DNA of 64,000 nt from positions 124,001-188,000 of the forward strand of contig NZ_QJKM01000010.1 of the NCBI RefSeq assembly GCF_003425685.1, read 5' to 3'. Both the position numbers and the translations under genes were made by a program. Origin of the DNA: Rhizobium terrae (GTDB lineage Bacteria; Pseudomonadota; Alphaproteobacteria; Rhizobiales; Rhizobiaceae). Every line of letters begins with the position of its first letter. The first letter of the stretch is position 1. A model generated the notes under the pieces. It saw only the letters and a program-made list of their open reading frames with translations. It was not told where the DNA came from and did no database searches. Below, in pieces: positions 52,601 to 61,700 of this stretch.

Positions 52601-52727
52601 GGAAAAGTTTCCTCCGATGCAATGTGAATGGTAACGACACATAGCCCATGTGAGGCTAAAGGGAAGTGGGACAGAAGGTGGGACAAACCGTCTCCGGGCC
52701 TCTCTGCCCCCAAGGGATGAAGAACGC

Positions 52728-53222
52728 ATGACAGTGATGACGATCGAGGAACTCGCGCAGGCGCTCGCGCCGGGTCAGGCGATCGCCGGGCTCGATCTCG
52801 GCACCAAGACGATCGGGCTTGCCATGTCGGATCTCGGCCGGCGCTTCGCCTCTCCGCGCCCGGTCATCAAGCGGGTGAAGTTCACCAAGGACGCTGAATT
52901 GCTGCTCGCCTTCGCCGAGAAGGAAAAGGTCGCCGGCTTCGTCATCGGCCTGCCGATGAACATGGACGGTTCGGCCGGCCCGCGCGTCCAGGCGACGCGC
53001 GCCTTCGTGCGCTCCATGAGCGAGAAGACCGCCCTGCCCTTCGTCTTCTGGGACGAGCGGCTGTCGACGGTCGCCGCCGAACGGGCGCTTTTGGAAATGG
53101 ACGTGTCGCGGGCCAAGCGTGCCGAGCGGATCGATTCCGCCGCGGCGAGCTTCATCCTTCAAGGCGCGCTCGACAGACTTTCGTCGCTCGCCAGGGAAAT
53201 CCCGATCGACCGGGACGACTGA
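52728..53222 (+). CDS. ruvX: Putative pre-16S rRNA nuclease / RuvX family protein (YqgF)
   Basis: 164 residues with the RNase-H-like fold: GLDLGTKTIGLAMSDLGRRF, VIGLPMNMDGSAGPRVQATR, FWDERLSTVAAERALLEMDV and RIDSAAASFILQGALD carry the acidic active-site residues. The family is annotated as Holliday junction resolvase and, in E. coli, matures the 5' end of 16S rRNA. Its last 64 bp overlap a convergent gene. Confidence 0.93.
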   Translation: MTVMTIEELAQALAPGQAIAGLDLGTKTIGLAMSDLGRRFASPRPVIKRVKFTKDAELLLAFAEKEKVAGFVIGLPMNMDGSAGPRVQATRAFVRSMSEKTALPFVFWDERLSTVAAERALLEMDVSRAKRAERIDSAAASFILQGALDRLSSLAREIPIDRDD

Positions 53223-53491
53223 CGCCTGCGCCACCAGGCCGCAATCGCCTTTCGCTTGCGCAACGCGATGATGGCGAAGACGATCAGGCTGTCGAAGGCG
53301 ATGGCGCGTGCCACGAGCGGCGGGATGGTTTCCGGCGGAATGCCGAGAACGTTCCCATAGATCTGGAAGACCAGGTCATGCGTATGGCGGGTGAGCATGA
53401 AAAAGCCGAAGCTCATGTCGTAGTAGGAAAGTCCGTACCAGCCGGTCAGCAGCAGGACGGGACCCGCCCACAAAATCAGAAACCACTTCAT
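53159..53491 (-). CDS. DUF6105 membrane protein
   Basis: 110 residues starting MKWFLILWAGPVLLLTGWYG. Two or three hydrophobic segments, a conserved LTRHTHDLVFQIYGNVLGIP and a basic tail. I recognise it as the DUF6105 family of rhizobia; function unknown. It overlaps the 3' end of ruvX on the other strand and the stop of the small gene upstream (ATGA). Confidence 0.8.
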   Translation of the reverse strand: MKWFLILWAGPVLLLTGWYGLSYYDMSFGFFMLTRHTHDLVFQIYGNVLGIPPETIPPLVARAIAFDSLIVFAIIALRKRKAIAAWWRRRQSSRSIGISLASDESLSSAP

Positions 53492-53658
53492 GCGGTTTTT
53501 CCCCTCGGCCCCACCGGATACATCTCCGGCAATACGAGCCATCTCGATAATGCCATCAAGCTCAGGACCGCGGCCGGAACCGCGATGTCCATCGCCAGCG
53601 CCGCAAAGATCGTCGTCATGACGGCGAGCAATGCCCAATCCCTGACTGCAGTTCCCAT
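53488..53658 (-). CDS. Small membrane protein upstream of DUF6105
   Basis: 56 residues from ATG 53658 (a TTG at 53691 is also in frame): two hydrophobic segments (LLAVMTTIFAALAMDIAVPA, VLSLMALSRWLVL). Its stop overlaps the DUF6105 start, implying coupling. No family assigned. Confidence 0.5.
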   Translation of the reverse strand: MGTAVRDWALLAVMTTIFAALAMDIAVPAAVLSLMALSRWLVLPEMYPVGPRGKTA

Positions 53659-53784
53659 ACGCGGATACTCGGCGAACGTCGTCGTTAACAATGCGTTAAT
53701 GCGAATTTAGCCCGCGAGGGATTTCCCGCAACGGAAACCGGAGAGCATGGTTAACAAGGGAAGGGTCTGCTGTGGAAAACCGGC

Positions 53785-54270
53785 TCAGGCCGCAGGCGCC
53801 GGCTTCTTGGGAATATAAGGTCCGCCCGTCTCGCCCCAGCCCCATTCCGGCATGGGCGCATGTTCGTAGACCTTTGCGCCGGGCTGCGAGTTGATAACGG
53901 CGAGGCGCGTTCCCCATTCGAGATAACCGACCAGCGCGGAGGCGAATTCCGGATCGGCGGGAAGCCCGAGATCGGTGTAGCTGTCGAGGAGAAGATTGAT
54001 CCAGCGCCGGCGCATTGGTTCGGTCAGGTGCCTGTCGAGATGATGGCGCACCATGGCCGGATGGCCGCCGCGCTCTTCGGAATAGAGCTTCGGCCCGCCG
54101 ATGACCTCGGCGATGAACATCGCGACATGCTGCGGATGGTCCTTGTCCATGCCTGAAAAGACCGGACCGAGGATGTCGTCCGCCGGGACGCGGCGGTAGA
54201 ACTCCGTCGTCAGACGCAGGAGCGCGTCGAAACCGCCGATCCATTCGTAAAGTGTCGGTACCGTCATCAC
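53785..54270 (-). CDS. Group II truncated haemoglobin
   Basis: 161 residues with the 2/2 globin pattern: TLYEWIGGFDALLRLTTEFY, the B-C region RVPADDILGPVFSG, proximal-side helix PAMVRHHLDRHLTEPMRRRW (with the F8 His candidate) and a WINLLLDSYTDLGL helix. The C-terminal ~35 residues are Pro/Gly-rich and outside the fold. Likely binds O2 or NO. ATG at 54270 or 54267. Confidence 0.85.
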   Translation of the reverse strand: MMTVPTLYEWIGGFDALLRLTTEFYRRVPADDILGPVFSGMDKDHPQHVAMFIAEVIGGPKLYSEERGGHPAMVRHHLDRHLTEPMRRRWINLLLDSYTDLGLPADPEFASALVGYLEWGTRLAVINSQPGAKVYEHAPMPEWGWGETGGPYIPKKPAPAA

Positions 54271-54327
54271 CGCCTCCCTTTCCCGGAAAGATATTGGGCA
54301 AAGGTCAAGGCTTCAAGACATGGGCGG

Positions 54328-54972
54328 TCAGCCGTAGATGGCGCGCACCAGGCGGCGCAGTGCGCTGGCGACCTTGTCCCAGTCCTTCTCGGTCCTCAAT
54401 GCAATGCCGGCGAACTGGCCGCTCACGGCCGCGGAAATCACCAGATGCTGGATGGCTGCGAAAAGCACGGCATTGGTCGTCGCGGCATCGACCCCTTTCG
54501 GCGGGTTCAACGACCCTTTCATGCGGTCGAGCCATTTGCCAAGCGCCTTGGTGCGCGCTTCCGAAAGCTGGCGGACCTGCGGCGTATCCTGCGAGACCTC
54601 CCAGGCGACGATCTTGCAGACCAGCGGATCGTCGCGCAGGGCCTCCATGAAATAGATGGCGAGCTTTTCCATGAGGTCGCCATAGGTCAGGAGGAACATG
54701 CCGCCGGTGTCTTCCGGAATGCGATCCTTGACCCAGGTGCCGAGATCCGTGCCGATCGCCTCGATCAGGCCGCCAAGGCCGCCGTAATACCGGTAGATGA
54801 GCTGTTTGTCGCAGCCCGCCCGCCGCGCCACGGCATTGATGCCGAAACCCTGGAACCCCTTTTCGGCCAGAAGCTGGCGCGCGGCCAGAAAAATCGCCCG
54901 CTCCGTACCGGCGCGATTGCGCACTTTTGCAGCCGGGCCTTCTTGCGCCGTGACTTCAGAGGGTTGCAGCAT
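54328..54972 (-). CDS. TetR-family regulator
   Basis: 214 residues from ATG 54972 (an earlier in-frame ATG at 55020 adds 16 residues). HTH: TERAIFLAARQLLAEKGFQG and ARRAGCDKQLIYRYYGGLGG. The C-terminal domain (LAIYFMEALRDDPLVCKIVA) is of the kind found in many TetR proteins without known ligand. Divergent from an AEC transporter, its likely target. Confidence 0.85.
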   Translation of the reverse strand: MLQPSEVTAQEGPAAKVRNRAGTERAIFLAARQLLAEKGFQGFGINAVARRAGCDKQLIYRYYGGLGGLIEAIGTDLGTWVKDRIPEDTGGMFLLTYGDLMEKLAIYFMEALRDDPLVCKIVAWEVSQDTPQVRQLSEARTKALGKWLDRMKGSLNPPKGVDAATTNAVLFAAIQHLVISAAVSGQFAGIALRTEKDWDKVASALRRLVRAIYG

Positions 54973-55146
54973 TTTTCGCCCGTGTTGGTTCCCGTCCTCA
55001 ACCGCGATAATCCCTGCCATCGGCCGCTGCAAGCGGTGTCAAGGGGCCATTCACAGGATTGCGCACCCGAAATCGCAACCCGCCGCATTGCACTATCGGA
55101 ACGGGAGGACTAACGAGGGATCGATTTCCCTCCGACGCCTGCCCAT

Positions 55147-56082
55147 ATGCTCATCGTCTTTCAAAGCACGCTCCCGATATTCCTGCTCGTCCTGCTCGGC
55201 ATCGGACTGAAACGCGCACCCGTCATCAATGCCAATGTCTGGGACGGGCTCGAACAGCTGAGTTACTGGGTATTGTTCCCCGCCCTCCTGTTCGCCACGA
55301 TGGCCAGGGCGGATTTTTCCAATACGCAGAACCTGACCGTCAGTGTCGCAGCCATCATCTCCGTCATCGTCATGTCGGGCGGGCTGCTCCTCGCCTGGCC
55401 GCTCCTGAGGAACCTGCGCGTCGGCGGGCCGGCCTATACCTCGCTCTTCCAGACCGCGACGCGCTGGAACGCGTTCATGGCGCTCGCGATCGCCGCCAAA
55501 ACCTTCGGCCAGGAGGGGCTCACCACGGTCGGTCTCGTGATGGCGGCGATCGTCGTTCCCCTCAACCTCATCAACGTCATCGTGCTTTTGTGGTTTTCCG
55601 GCCGCGAGCGGAACTACAAGACGCTTGTCTACCGGATCGTCACCAATCCGCTGATCCTGTCGACGGCACTCGGCATCCTCGTCAACGTCGCCGGCCTGCC
55701 GATCTACCAGCCGCTGATGTCGACGGTCGATCTGCTGTCGCAGGCGTCGCTCAGCCTCGGACTGATCACCGTCGGTGCAGGCCTCAGGATCGCGGATGCG
55801 CTGAAGCCGAGGCCACTCACCCTGCTTGCGGTGGTCTTGAAGCTGATCGTCTTCCCGATCGTCGCCGTCGGGGTCGGGGCGCTTTGCGGCATAGGCGGCG
55901 ACGGGCTTGTCCTGCTGGCTTTGAGTGCGGCTGTTCCCACCGCGATGAACGGCTATCTGCTGGCCAAGCAGTTGAACGGGGATGCGGATCTTTATGCCGC
56001 GGCGGCGGCGCTGCAGGTGATCGCGTCCTTCCTGACCATTCCGGCCATCATGAGCGCGACCGCCTACGTCGCTGCCGGGTAA
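55147..56082 (+). CDS. AEC-family transporter (auxin efflux carrier superfamily)
   Basis: 311 residues with ten hydrophobic segments in the 5+5 arrangement of AEC carriers: TLPIFLLVLLGIGLKRAPVI, QLSYWVLFPALLFATMARAD, RWNAFMALAIAAKTFGQEGL and a conserved C-terminal PTAMNGYLLAKQLNGDADLY. Bacterial members move malate, malonate or other small acids; the substrate here is not determinable. It overlaps the 3' end of the AidB-like gene by 19 bp. Confidence 0.88.
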   Translation: MLIVFQSTLPIFLLVLLGIGLKRAPVINANVWDGLEQLSYWVLFPALLFATMARADFSNTQNLTVSVAAIISVIVMSGGLLLAWPLLRNLRVGGPAYTSLFQTATRWNAFMALAIAAKTFGQEGLTTVGLVMAAIVVPLNLINVIVLLWFSGRERNYKTLVYRIVTNPLILSTALGILVNVAGLPIYQPLMSTVDLLSQASLSLGLITVGAGLRIADALKPRPLTLLAVVLKLIVFPIVAVGVGALCGIGGDGLVLLALSAAVPTAMNGYLLAKQLNGDADLYAAAAALQVIASFLTIPAIMSATAYVAAG

Positions 56083-57716
56083 AGCAGGTCGACGATATAA
56101 TTGGCATCGAAGCGGGCATCGAGCATGCCATAGGTCGAGCGCCAGCCGCCGGCGAGCCGGGTTTCCAGAAAGGCATCGGCGATCTTGCCGGCTCCGAGCC
56201 GGACGAGTTCGGAAGCACCTGCCGCGAGCGCCAACTGCTCCACGAGAAGCCGGGCGGCCCCTTCGTCAGTTTCGCAGAGCGCCATGGCGGCGCGCAGCAC
56301 CTCGACCGTCTTCTTGCCGGAGGGGCCGAGATCGCGTTCGAAACCGGCGAGCACCGTGTCGAACAGGTCCTTTCCGCGCGACAGGACGCGCAGCACGTCG
56401 AGCGCCATGACGTTACCGGAGCCTTCCCAGATCGCATTGACGGGCGCTTCGCGATAATGCCGGGCGATCGGCCGCTCCTCGATATATCCGTTGCCGCCGA
56501 GGCATTCCATGGCCTCATAGATCAGCGCGGGCGCGATCTTGCAGTTCCAGTATTTGATGACCGGCGTCATGACGCGGGCGAATGCCGCATCGGTCTGGCT
56601 GCTGGCGGCACGATCGAAGGCGTCCGCGAGGCGGAAACTCAGCGCCGTTGCAGCAGCCACATCGAGCGCCATGTCGGCGAGCACGCGCGTCATCAACGGC
56701 TGGTCGATCAGCTTTTTGCCGAAAACGCTTCGGCCGCGGCAGTGATGCACCGCTTCCGCAAGCGATGCGCGCATGATGCCGGCCGAAGCCAGCGCGCAAT
56801 CGAGCCGCGTCAGCGTCACCATGTCGAGAATGGTGCGGATGCCGCCGCCCGGTTCGCCGAGCAGGTAACCGAAGGCATCGGTGAATTCGACCTCCGAGGA
56901 CGCATTCGACCGGTTGCCGAGCTTGTCCTTCAGACGCTGGAACTGTAGGCCGTTCGCCGAACCGTCTTCCAGCATGCGCGGCACGAGGAAACAGCCGATC
57001 CCCTCGTTGGTCTTGGCGAGCATGACGAAACCGTCGCTCATCGGCGCCGACATGAACCATTTGTGGCCGGACAGCCGGTAGATCCCCTCGCCCACCCGCT
57101 CCGCGGTCGAGCGGTTGGCGCGCACATCCGTGCCGCCCTGCTTCTCGGTCATGCCCATGCCGAGCGTGACGGCGGTCTTTTGCAGTGCTGGGCGATTCGT
57201 GGAATCGTACTTGCGCGACAGTATCTTCGGCGCCCATTCCTTCTGCACCCGCGGCGAAGCCATCAGCGCAGCGATCGAGGCGTTGGTCATGGTGAGCGGG
57301 CACAGATGCCCGCATTCGAGCTGCGCCGTCAGATAGAAGCGCGTGGCGCGCGCCTTGTGCTCGTGGCCCTTGGCTTCTGGAATGCTTTCCCAGACGGAGG
57401 AATGCAGGCCGGCCTGCATCGAGCGGCGCATCAGAGCGTGCCAGGCCGGGTGGAATTCGACCGTATCGAGCCGTTCACCCCGCGGACCGTGGGTCTTGAG
57501 CTTCGGCGGGTTCTCATTCGCCATCCGCGCCAGTTCCTGCGCCTCCGGCGAGGTGACGTAACGGCCGAGCTGGTCGTATTCCTCGCGGATGGTGCGGTTG
57601 AGCGTGCTCGTCAGATCGACGACCAGCGGATCGGATCGATAGGCATTGATGCCGGACCAGGGTTTGGGCTGGTTCAGTTCGGCAAACTTTTCTTCGGCGC
57701 GCGACATCTGGTTCAT
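56064..57716 (-). CDS. AidB-like acyl-CoA dehydrogenase
   Basis: 550 residues, the length of AidB rather than of short-chain acyl-CoA dehydrogenases (~380). FAD-binding signatures: TLGMGMTEKQGGTDVRANRS, GHKWFMSAPMSDGFVMLAKT, YEAMECLGGNGYIEERPIAR and NAIWEGSGNVMALDVLRVLS. E. coli AidB is made in the adaptive response to alkylation and binds DNA; family members may also act as isovaleryl-CoA dehydrogenases. No Ada-type gene is near. Confidence 0.9.
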   Translation of the reverse strand: MNQMSRAEEKFAELNQPKPWSGINAYRSDPLVVDLTSTLNRTIREEYDQLGRYVTSPEAQELARMANENPPKLKTHGPRGERLDTVEFHPAWHALMRRSMQAGLHSSVWESIPEAKGHEHKARATRFYLTAQLECGHLCPLTMTNASIAALMASPRVQKEWAPKILSRKYDSTNRPALQKTAVTLGMGMTEKQGGTDVRANRSTAERVGEGIYRLSGHKWFMSAPMSDGFVMLAKTNEGIGCFLVPRMLEDGSANGLQFQRLKDKLGNRSNASSEVEFTDAFGYLLGEPGGGIRTILDMVTLTRLDCALASAGIMRASLAEAVHHCRGRSVFGKKLIDQPLMTRVLADMALDVAAATALSFRLADAFDRAASSQTDAAFARVMTPVIKYWNCKIAPALIYEAMECLGGNGYIEERPIARHYREAPVNAIWEGSGNVMALDVLRVLSRGKDLFDTVLAGFERDLGPSGKKTVEVLRAAMALCETDEGAARLLVEQLALAAGASELVRLGAGKIADAFLETRLAGGWRSTYGMLDARFDANYIVDLLYPAAT

Positions 57717-57915
57717 GGCTGCCTTCTATAGGAAGTCGACAACCGTGGGAACGGCAGCCGCGGGGGATTTCAAACGTTCTTTACATATAGGTGACTGGTA
57801 CACAGAAAATCTGCGGTGGACACCGGTAAAACATGCGCGGAGATGACGTTCTGACCGCTTGCGGCGCCTGCCGCCAGCCCTTATAGACCGCCGAACGCAA
57901 GCGGAGACATGACCC

Positions 57916-58857
57916 ATGGTCTTCTTTCCCCACCGCCATCTCCTCGGCATCAAGGGCCTCACCGAACAGGACATCACCTTTCTTCTCGACAAGGCCGACG
58001 AGGCCGTGAAGATTTCCCGGCAGCGGGAAAAGAAGACGTCCACCCTGCGCGGCCTCACCCAGATCAATCTCTTCTTCGAAGCTTCGACGCGGACGCAGTC
58101 CTCGTTCGAGCTCGCCGGCAAACGGCTCGGCGCCGACGTGATGAACATGTCGGTCGGCAATTCGTCGGTTAAAAAAGGCGAGACGCTGATCGACACCGCG
58201 ATGACGCTGAACGCCATGCGGCCGGACGTCTTGATCCTGCGCCACTCCTCCGCGGGTGCCGCCGCACTGCTCGCCCAGAAGGTCGCCTGCTCGGTGGTGA
58301 ATGCCGGCGACGGCCAGCACGAACATCCGACCCAGGCGCTGCTCGACGCGCTGACCATCCGGCGTGCCAAGGGCAAGCTGTCGCGCATCATTGTGGCGAT
58401 CTGCGGCGACGTGCTGCATTCGCGCGTTGCCCGCTCGAACATCCTGCTGCTCAATGCCATGGGCGCGCGGGTGCGGGTCGTAGCCCCCTCGACGCTGCTT
58501 CCCTCCGGCATCCGCGACATGGGCGTCGAGGTCTTCCGCTCCATGGAGGAAGGCCTCAAGAATGCAGACGTGGTGATGATGCTGCGACTGCAGCGGGAGC
58601 GCATGGCCGGCGCCTTCGTGCCGTCGGTGCGCGAATATTTCCGCTTCTACGGCCTTGATGCCGAAAAGCTGAAGGCCGCCAAGGAGGATGCTCTTGTCAT
58701 GCATCCCGGCCCGATGAACCGCGGCGTCGAGATCGCCTCGGAAGTGGCGGACGGTCCGCAGAGCGTTATCGAGGAACAGGTGGAAATGGGGGTCGCCGTA
58801 CGCATGGCGGTGATGGAAGCGCTGCTCGTCTCGCATAACCAAGGAGAACGCGCATGA
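57916..58857 (+). CDS. pyrB: Aspartate carbamoyltransferase catalytic subunit
   Basis: 313 residues. Carbamoyl-phosphate site in INLFFEASTRTQSSFELAGK, NAGDGQHEHPTQALLDALTI and MHPGPMNRGVEIASEV. Catalyses the first committed step of pyrimidine synthesis. It overlaps the pseudo-dihydroorotase gene by ATGA; in such organisms the two proteins form a dodecameric complex and no PyrI is used. Confidence 0.97.
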   Translation: MVFFPHRHLLGIKGLTEQDITFLLDKADEAVKISRQREKKTSTLRGLTQINLFFEASTRTQSSFELAGKRLGADVMNMSVGNSSVKKGETLIDTAMTLNAMRPDVLILRHSSAGAAALLAQKVACSVVNAGDGQHEHPTQALLDALTIRRAKGKLSRIIVAICGDVLHSRVARSNILLLNAMGARVRVVAPSTLLPSGIRDMGVEVFRSMEEGLKNADVVMMLRLQRERMAGAFVPSVREYFRFYGLDAEKLKAAKEDALVMHPGPMNRGVEIASEVADGPQSVIEEQVEMGVAVRMAVMEALLVSHNQGERA

Positions 58858-60158
58858 CCTTGAAGTCCGTGGCCGCCACCGTTCTGAAAAACCTCCGCAT
58901 CATCGACCCGTCGCGCAATCTCGACGAAACCGGCACGATCGTCATCGGCGATGACGGCCGCATTCTAGCCGCCGGCAGGGATGCACAGAACCAGGGCGTG
59001 CCGGAAGGCGCGACGGTCAAGGATTGCAAGGGCATCGTCGCGACGCCGGGTCTGGTCGATGCCCGCGTCTATCTCGGCGAACCCGGCGCCGAGCACACCG
59101 AGACGATAGCATCGGCAGGCCGCGCGGCGGCGGCCGGCGGCATCACATCCTTCATCATGATGCCGGACACCGATCCGGTGCTCGACGACATCGCGCTGAT
59201 CGAATTCGTGCAGAAGAACGCCCGCGACAAGGCGATCGTCAACGTCCATGCGGCCGCAGCGCTCACCAAGGGCCTGGACGGCAGGGAGATGACCGAATTC
59301 GGGCTCCTGCAGGAAGCCGGCGCGGTTGCCTTCACCAACGGCCGCCACGGGCTTTCCGACAGTCTGCTCCTGCGCCGGGCCATGACTTATGCGCGCGAGT
59401 TCGACGCCGTCATCTCGCTCGAACTCAAGGAAAAATATCTCGGCAACGGGGTGATGAACGAGGGCCTGTTCGCCAGCTGGCTTGGCCTTTCGGGCGTGCC
59501 TAAGGAAGCCGAACTCATCCCGCTCGAACGGGACCTGCGCCTCGCCGGACTGACGAAAGCGAAATATCACGCCGCGAAGATTTCCGTGGCGGAATCGGCG
59601 GAAGCCATGCGGGTTGCACGCGGACGCGGGGCGAACGCCACCTGCGGCGTATCGATCAACCACCTGTCGCTCAACGAAAACGACATCGGCGAATACCGCA
59701 CCTTCTTTAAGCTCTCTCCGCCGCTCCGCTCCGAGGACGACCGGATCGCCATGGCGGATGCGGTCGCGGACGGCACGATCGACATCATCGTCTCTTCGCA
59801 CGACCCGCAGGACGTCGATACCAAGCGGCTGCCCTTCGCCGATGCCGCCGACGGCGCGATCGGGCTGGAAACCATGCTGGCCGCAGCACTCCGCCTGCAT
59901 CACGACGGCCGCGTGCCGCTGATGCGGCTGATTGACGCCATGTCGACGAGACCCGCACAAATCTTCGGCCTCGATGCCGGCACGCTGAAATCCGGTGCGA
60001 AGGCGGATATCACGCTGATCGACCTCGACGAGCCTTGGATCGTGATGAAGGATATGCTTTTGTCCCGTTCGAAGAACACGCCCTTCGAGGATGCGCGTTT
60101 CTCGGGACGAGCGGTCGCGACCTATGTTGCGGGCAAGTGCGTTTATAATCTGGGCTGA
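58854..60158 (+). CDS. pyrX: Dihydroorotase-like protein lacking catalytic metal ligands (PyrC')
   Basis: 434 residues, related to class I dihydroorotase. Where active enzymes have the HxH metal pair (DxHxHLREPG) this one reads LVDARVYLGEPGAEH, and the late Asp-His motif (TDHAPH type) reads VSSHDPQ. Both losses predict no zinc site and no activity. Known PyrC' proteins are structural partners needed for PyrB assembly, and the coupling to pyrB fits. A true pyrC should lie elsewhere in the genome. Confidence 0.88.
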   Translation: MTLKSVAATVLKNLRIIDPSRNLDETGTIVIGDDGRILAAGRDAQNQGVPEGATVKDCKGIVATPGLVDARVYLGEPGAEHTETIASAGRAAAAGGITSFIMMPDTDPVLDDIALIEFVQKNARDKAIVNVHAAAALTKGLDGREMTEFGLLQEAGAVAFTNGRHGLSDSLLLRRAMTYAREFDAVISLELKEKYLGNGVMNEGLFASWLGLSGVPKEAELIPLERDLRLAGLTKAKYHAAKISVAESAEAMRVARGRGANATCGVSINHLSLNENDIGEYRTFFKLSPPLRSEDDRIAMADAVADGTIDIIVSSHDPQDVDTKRLPFADAADGAIGLETMLAAALRLHHDGRVPLMRLIDAMSTRPAQIFGLDAGTLKSGAKADITLIDLDEPWIVMKDMLLSRSKNTPFEDARFSGRAVATYVAGKCVYNLG

Positions 60159-60169
60159 TTACAAGGTTT

Positions 60170-60335
60170 GCCCCTCATCCGCCCTGCGGGCACCTTCTCC
60201 CCGCTCGCGGGGAGAAGGATAGGTGCGGCGACGCCAGGTCCACTTCACCGCGGGTCAGGAGATCGAGCAAAAAGGGCACGGCATATCTCTTCTCCCCGCA
60301 TGCGGGGAGAAGGTGCCGGCAGGCGGATGAGGGGC
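60170..60335. repeat. RIME-type intergenic repeat element
   Basis: 166-bp element bounded by GCCCCTCATCCGCC and GGCGGATGAGGGGC, with two internal hairpins of the CTTCTCCCCG...CGGGGAGAAG kind (about 60199-60230 and 60288-60313). This is the mosaic intergenic element typical of rhizobial chromosomes. It lies between pyrX and plsY and may act as a transcript stabiliser or partial terminator. Confidence 0.88.
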
Positions 60336-60391
60336 TTTCGGCCCCATGGGATTTGGGCCACAAGGGTTTCAGGACGTAAAGGGGCAAACGG

Positions 60392-61009
60392 ATGGCAGAC
60401 CTTTTCAACTGGCAGATCACCCTGCCGATCGCCGCAGCTGCCTTGATCCTGGGCTATCTGCTCGGCTCCATTCCCTTCGGCCTGATCCTGACGCGCGCCG
60501 CCGGGCTCGGCGACATCCGCTCGATCGGTTCCGGCAATATCGGCGCGACCAACGTTCTCAGGACCGGCAACAAGAAACTCGCCGCCGCGACGCTGCTGCT
60601 CGACGCGCTGAAAGCGACCGCCGCCGCCCTGGTCGGCTGGTATTTCTTCGGCAAGGAAGCGGGCCTGATCGCCGGTTTCGCGGCCTTCATGGGCCATCTC
60701 TTCCCCGTCTGGCTCGGCTTCAAGGGCGGCAAGGGCGTGGCCACCTATATCGGTACGCTGCTCGGCGTTGCGCCGTGGATGGTGCTGGTATTTGCGGCAA
60801 TCTGGCTCTCGGTCGCCAAGATCAGCAAATACTCCTCCCTCTCGGCCCTGGTTGCAACGCTTGTCATTCCGGTTGTGCTGTGGTTCTCAGGAGAACCGAA
60901 GATCGCGCTGGTCATGGCCATCATGACCGCGATCTCCTGGTGGAAGCACGAGGCCAATATCAAACGGCTGATCGCCGGCACCGAAGGCAGGATCGGCCAG
61001 AAGGGATGA
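60392..61009 (+). CDS. plsY: Glycerol-3-phosphate acyltransferase PlsY
   Basis: 205-residue inner-membrane enzyme with about five TM helices. Conserved blocks: GYLLGSIPFGLILTRAAGLG, RSIGSGNIGATNVLRTG, HLFPVWLGFKGGKGVATYIG and SWWKHEANIKRLIAGTE. It transfers acyl from acyl-phosphate to glycerol-3-phosphate to begin phospholipid synthesis. Confidence 0.96.
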   Translation: MADLFNWQITLPIAAAALILGYLLGSIPFGLILTRAAGLGDIRSIGSGNIGATNVLRTGNKKLAAATLLLDALKATAAALVGWYFFGKEAGLIAGFAAFMGHLFPVWLGFKGGKGVATYIGTLLGVAPWMVLVFAAIWLSVAKISKYSSLSALVATLVIPVVLWFSGEPKIALVMAIMTAISWWKHEANIKRLIAGTEGRIGQKG

Positions 61010-61248
61010 GCAGATGGACGGCAACGCAAGGCGGACAGGAACTAGAGGCCGCCGGCACTACTTCCTTTTTGCGGTAAGAGAGACCTTTCTGCAGCAACCC
61101 GTCCGTCGGTTGGGATCGCCGATAGCGCACACCAGTTGAGGTGGATGATATCTTCAGTACACCGGCTTACCGGCCTCGTCTGTCTATCTCGTCCTCCTGG
61201 ACCTCGATGCCGCCGAGGCAACTGCGGCGGCATGCTGGCGGCCTCGTC
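61010..61248. other. Interval where dprA is expected; no intact gene
   Basis: 239 bp after plsY. Many rhizobia have dprA here. An ATG at 61006 overlapping the plsY stop opens a frame of only 23 codons ending at 61077. No DprA motif is seen on either strand up to topA, so the gene is absent or deleted. Confidence 0.5.
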
Positions 61249-61455
61249 TCAATCGCGATGGAAAACTGAGCGTGGGCGCCTGCCGGCCTGAACGTCACCG
61301 GCTTCCACATAAGCCATTTCGATGAGATAACAGAGCATGTCCGCGCCCTCCCCCAATGCGACCTGCCGAAGCTCTCCCAGCATCTGCCTGATATAGGCGA
61401 TATTCTCCCTCGCATCGGATTCGCGTCGGCTGTTCATTTCGCTCTCGAGGATCAT
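61249..61455 (-). CDS. Small conserved rhizobial protein
   Basis: 68 residues: MNSRRESDARENIAYIRQML, GELRQVALGEGADMLCYLIE, MAYVEAGDVQAGRRP. AGGGTG precedes the ATG at 61455; a second ATG at 61437 is where homologous rhizobial proteins usually start. Helical and soluble, with no known function. Confidence 0.72.
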   Translation of the reverse strand: MILESEMNSRRESDARENIAYIRQMLGELRQVALGEGADMLCYLIEMAYVEAGDVQAGRRPRSVFHRD

Positions 61456-61700
61456 CGGTCACCCTGTAAAAGATCCGTTTGGCCAACCCAAATAAATCCA
61501 CCTTCATCTATACGAGGACCTTATCGCATTTATTTAAGATTGCAACAAATTGCAGATCCCCCTTCGGTTGCGCTTCGTTGTACTCCAGAATTTAATGGCG
61601 GCCTCTTGACCGCGAGGCAAAGGCCCTCCATGTCGGGAGGTCAAGAATTCCGCCTGGACCTAAAAGGTTCCGGGCCAAGCCTCTATTGCAGAGAAGCAAA
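61456..61700. other. Promoter and leader region of topA
   Basis: 245 bp, AT-richer than its surroundings around 61500-61560, with no gene on either strand. It should hold the divergent promoters of the small protein and topA. Confidence 0.45.

Noticed and set aside
60170..60335. Repeated CTTCTCCCCG hairpins considered as a CRISPR array
   Set aside because: Only two inverted hairpins in a mosaic element; no regularly spaced direct repeats and no cas genes anywhere in the window.
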